NCBI GenBank assembly: GCA_046565865.1
Contig: JBKHXU010000188.1
Location: 1 to 9,586 of the forward strand
Direction of reading: 5' to 3'
Length of the DNA stretch: 9,586 nt
Source of the DNA: JBKHXU01 sp046565865
GTDB taxonomy: Bacteria > Pseudomonadota > Gammaproteobacteria > Acidiferrobacterales > Sulfurifustaceae
The translations under genes and the position numbers were made by a program. How positions within the stretch are numbered: position 1 is the stretch's first letter; each line of letters begins with the position of its first letter. This document shows, piece by piece, positions 7,500 to 9,586 of the stretch. The notes beneath the pieces are model-generated. The model saw nothing but the letters and a program-made list of their open reading frames with translations, did not search any database and had not been told where the DNA came from.

Positions 7500-9586
7500 T
7501 CAGTCGGACGAGCGGCCGGGGATCGGCAGGACCGAGCGGATCCGGTCTCGCCAATTGCGTGCGCCGGCGGCGGGCGTAGTCGGCGCCGGCGCCGCGCACA
7601 ATGCGGCGATTTGTTGCAAGGTATTCATCAGCAGTGCGCGCGCGCTGATGCGAGTTCCGGTCGCCGCTTCGATGCCGGCGATGACCTGCATCGCGAGCAG
7701 CGAGTTGCCGCCGAGCTCGAAGAAGTTGTCATTGGTGCCGACGCGCTCGATGCCCAACGTCGCCTTCCATATCGCGGCGATCTTCTGCTCGCTGTCGGTG
7801 CCCGGCGCCGCGCGCTCCGCGCCATTGCCGTTGCCGGGCGCGACCGCGGCGCGCAACGCGGCGTAATCGATCACGCCACCGGCCGCGAGCGGAAAGCGTT
7901 CGAGTTCGACCACGTCCAACAATACCGTATCCGACCGGACGTGCCGACGCATGTGCTTGCGGATATCGGTTATCGACACCTCGCGCTCGGGGCGACGAGA
8001 ATAATACGCGGTCAGGCGCGGCTCGCCCGACGGCTGCTCATGTACGAGGACCGCGGCGTGCTCCACCGCCTCATGTTCCGTCATGCGCGTGATCATTTCC
8101 TCGGGCTCGATCCGAACGCCGTCGATGACCACGCGGCTGTCGTGCCGGCCGGCAAAGTCAACCGTGCCGTCGTCGCGGTAGCTTCCGAGGTCTCCCGTCC
8201 GAAATAGCGGCCCACGCACATCGGCCGGGAACGCGGTTGGGAAATGCGCATCGGTCAATCGCGGCTGGTTCAAATACCCATCCGCCAGTCCGACCCCACC
8301 CACATATATTTCGCCTACGACACCAGCGGGGACCGGATGCAGTCGCCGGTCGAGCACATATATCGCCGCATGCGGCAGCGCTCGCCCGATGGACCGGTAC
8401 TCGTCGGCAGCGGCCAGCCGATGGCAGGCGGACCACGCGCCCGTTTCCTCCGTCCCGTATAGCGTGTGGACATCCGCGCCGCGCTCCAACAACTCACGCG
8501 CCAACTCCCGCGGCAGCGGCTCCCCAGCGCACAGGATCTTCATGCCCGCCTTCGGTACCCAGCCCGCGGTCAACATCCGCCGCAGTCTTTGCGGCGTAGC
8601 GCTCAACACCGTCGCCGCCGAGCTCGCCAACAGCGCGACCCACGCACTATCGTCGACCGTTCGCTCCGGCGGCAGCAGTACCAGCCGCCCGCCCGCCATC
8701 ATCGGCAGCAACATCGCGCACACGGAGCGTGCCACGACCTGCACCGACGGCACCAGGTGCATATCGGTCGGCGCCAGCGCGGTCGCCGACGCCACCCCGG
8801 ACAATGCGCTCACGATCGCACGATGCGACAACTGCACCCCGACTGGACCGGTGCGTCCGCTCGATACGTAACAGATAAGCGCCGGCTCATCCTCCACCGG
8901 CGTCGGCGCCGGGTCTTGCTCCGATCGACGCGCGATCGCCTCGCGCGCGCTGTCGATATCGACCCGCACCAAATCCGGCGGCGTCGCGGCCGACAACGCG
9001 GAATGTGTAACCAACAGTGAAGCGCCCGCATCCTTCATGGCGTAGTCACGCCGACCCGGCGGATCGCGCGGATCGAGGAGCAGGCATGTCGCACCGGTCT
9101 TGAGTATTCCAAACAGTGCTTCGAGCAGTGCCGCTGACAGATCGAGACATACGCCGACGACCGTTCCCGGCCGCGCGCCAGCGGCCGTCAAGTGATCCGC
9201 CAACTGATTGGCGCGCCGATTCAATTGCTGGTATGTCACGTGCTCCGCGCCAACGACGAGCGCGATGTCGTTCGGCGCCGCTGCAGCGCGGCGCTCGAGG
9301 AAACGGTATACCGGATCGGCAGCAGGCGTTGGCTGCACCGCGGCATCCCGGTTGTTTAACACCCGCGCACGCTCGGCCGCGCCCATGAGCGCGATATCGC
9401 CGACGTTCCGGGTCGCCGGATCCGCCATCGCGGCCAGTGCGTTCTTCATGTGCTCGAGCATGCGGCCGACCACGGCCGCTCCATACACCGCGGGATCGTG
9501 CGTGATGAACAGCTTCAGCTCGCGCCCCGGGATCGCGATGAGGTTGATGGCGTAGCTGGTCTTTTCCTTCAGGTCGAGATGCTCGA
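7500..9586 (-). CDS. Nonribosomal peptide synthetase, C-terminal part: condensation end, adenylation-like domain, carrier domain
   Basis: The frame runs off the right edge; 694 whole residues are visible and the GTG at 9488 is internal. The first ~75 visible residues (to about 9360) match the end of a condensation domain (KLFITHDPAVYGA, then the linker ALMGAAERARVL). An adenylation-like domain follows (about 9320-7850): A2-like ALFGILKTGATCLLLDP, A3 position YVSSGRTGPVGV (8870-8835), A5 position LYGTEETG, A7 FRTGDLG, A8 GRHDSRVVIDGVRIEPEE, and A10 position FPLAAGGVIDYAAL. The usual lysines of A3 and A10 are Val, and the A4 aspartate that holds the amino group is Ala, so normal amino-acid activation is doubtful. 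The carrier domain (about 7800-7590) is intact, with ELGGNSLLAMQV and Ser at 7703-7701 as phosphopantetheine site. No thioesterase or reductase follows; the protein ends in a Pro/Ala-rich linker and a basic tail. Release would need separate proteins, and the next two genes are hydrolase-fold candidates. The carrier is a likely substrate of the transferase encoded at 5188-5829. Confidence 0.92.
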   Translation of the reverse strand, partial: EHLDLKEKTSYAINLIAIPGRELKLFITHDPAVYGAAVVGRMLEHMKNALAAMADPATRNVGDIALMGAAERARVLNNRDAAVQPTPAADPVYRFLERRAAAAPNDIALVVGAEHVTYQQLNRRANQLADHLTAAGARPGTVVGVCLDLSAALLEALFGILKTGATCLLLDPRDPPGRRDYAMKDAGASLLVTHSALSAATPPDLVRVDIDSAREAIARRSEQDPAPTPVEDEPALICYVSSGRTGPVGVQLSHRAIVSALSGVASATALAPTDMHLVPSVQVVARSVCAMLLPMMAGGRLVLLPPERTVDDSAWVALLASSAATVLSATPQRLRRMLTAGWVPKAGMKILCAGEPLPRELARELLERGADVHTLYGTEETGAWSACHRLAAADEYRSIGRALPHAAIYVLDRRLHPVPAGVVGEIYVGGVGLADGYLNQPRLTDAHFPTAFPADVRGPLFRTGDLGSYRDDGTVDFAGRHDSRVVIDGVRIEPEEMITRMTEHEAVEHAAVLVHEQPSGEPRLTAYYSRRPEREVSITDIRKHMRRHVRSDTVLLDVVELERFPLAAGGVIDYAALRAAVAPGNGNGAERAAPGTDSEQKIAAIWKATLGIERVGTNDNFFELGGNSLLAMQVIAGIEAATGTRISARALLMNTLQQIAALCAAPAPTTPAAGARNWRDRIRSVLPIPGRSSD

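Overview
The window is GC-rich (about two thirds G+C in most genes), tightly packed, and reads as a chromosomal cell-surface polysaccharide region of a Gram-negative bacterium, probably a beta- or gammaproteobacterium. The evidence is a dehydrogenase closely resembling Salmonella TviB, a GtrA-fused glycosyltransferase, a possible lipoprotein, and two alpha/beta-hydrolase-fold genes of the type found beside exosortase/exopolysaccharide loci. The taxonomic call is an inference. No RNA gene, mobile element, CRISPR array or large repeat was seen.

Left part (1-2122, + strand): the C-terminal part of a multi-membrane-span protein, probably a GT-C type glycosyltransferase, overlaps by 4 bp (GTGA) a GT2 glycosyltransferase fused to a GtrA membrane domain. 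A short putative lipoprotein follows. Centre (2119-5118): an extended-SDR nucleotide-sugar epimerase (-) and a TviB-like UDP-HexNAc 6-dehydrogenase (+) diverge from a 172-bp intergenic region that holds a perfect TATAAT box and a small dyad. A class I SAM-dependent methyltransferase (-) converges on the dehydrogenase. Right part (5188-9586): an EntD/Sfp-type phosphopantetheinyl transferase (+) converges, with overlapping stop codons, on a three-gene minus-strand operon. That operon encodes the end of a nonribosomal peptide synthetase (condensation domain C-terminus, adenylation-like domain, carrier protein), then an alpha/beta-hydrolase-fold protein with Arg at the nucleophile position, then an alpha/beta hydrolase with a Cys nucleophile.

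How the genes may work together: epimerase plus dehydrogenase would supply UDP-N-acetylhexosaminuronic acid; the GT2-GtrA protein would make a polyprenyl-phosphate sugar used by the membrane glycosyltransferase; the methyltransferase may decorate the glycan or its precursor. The transferase would arm the carrier domain of the NRPS, and the two hydrolase-fold proteins would be candidates for releasing or transferring its product.

The most notable observation is that the NRPS adenylation-like domain has lost the A3 signature, the A4 aspartate and the A10 lysine, so it is probably not a normal amino-acid-activating domain although its carrier domain is intact. An NRPS-like assembly with an own carrier-arming enzyme and non-serine hydrolases, embedded in a polysaccharide locus, is the best candidate for an undescribed system here.
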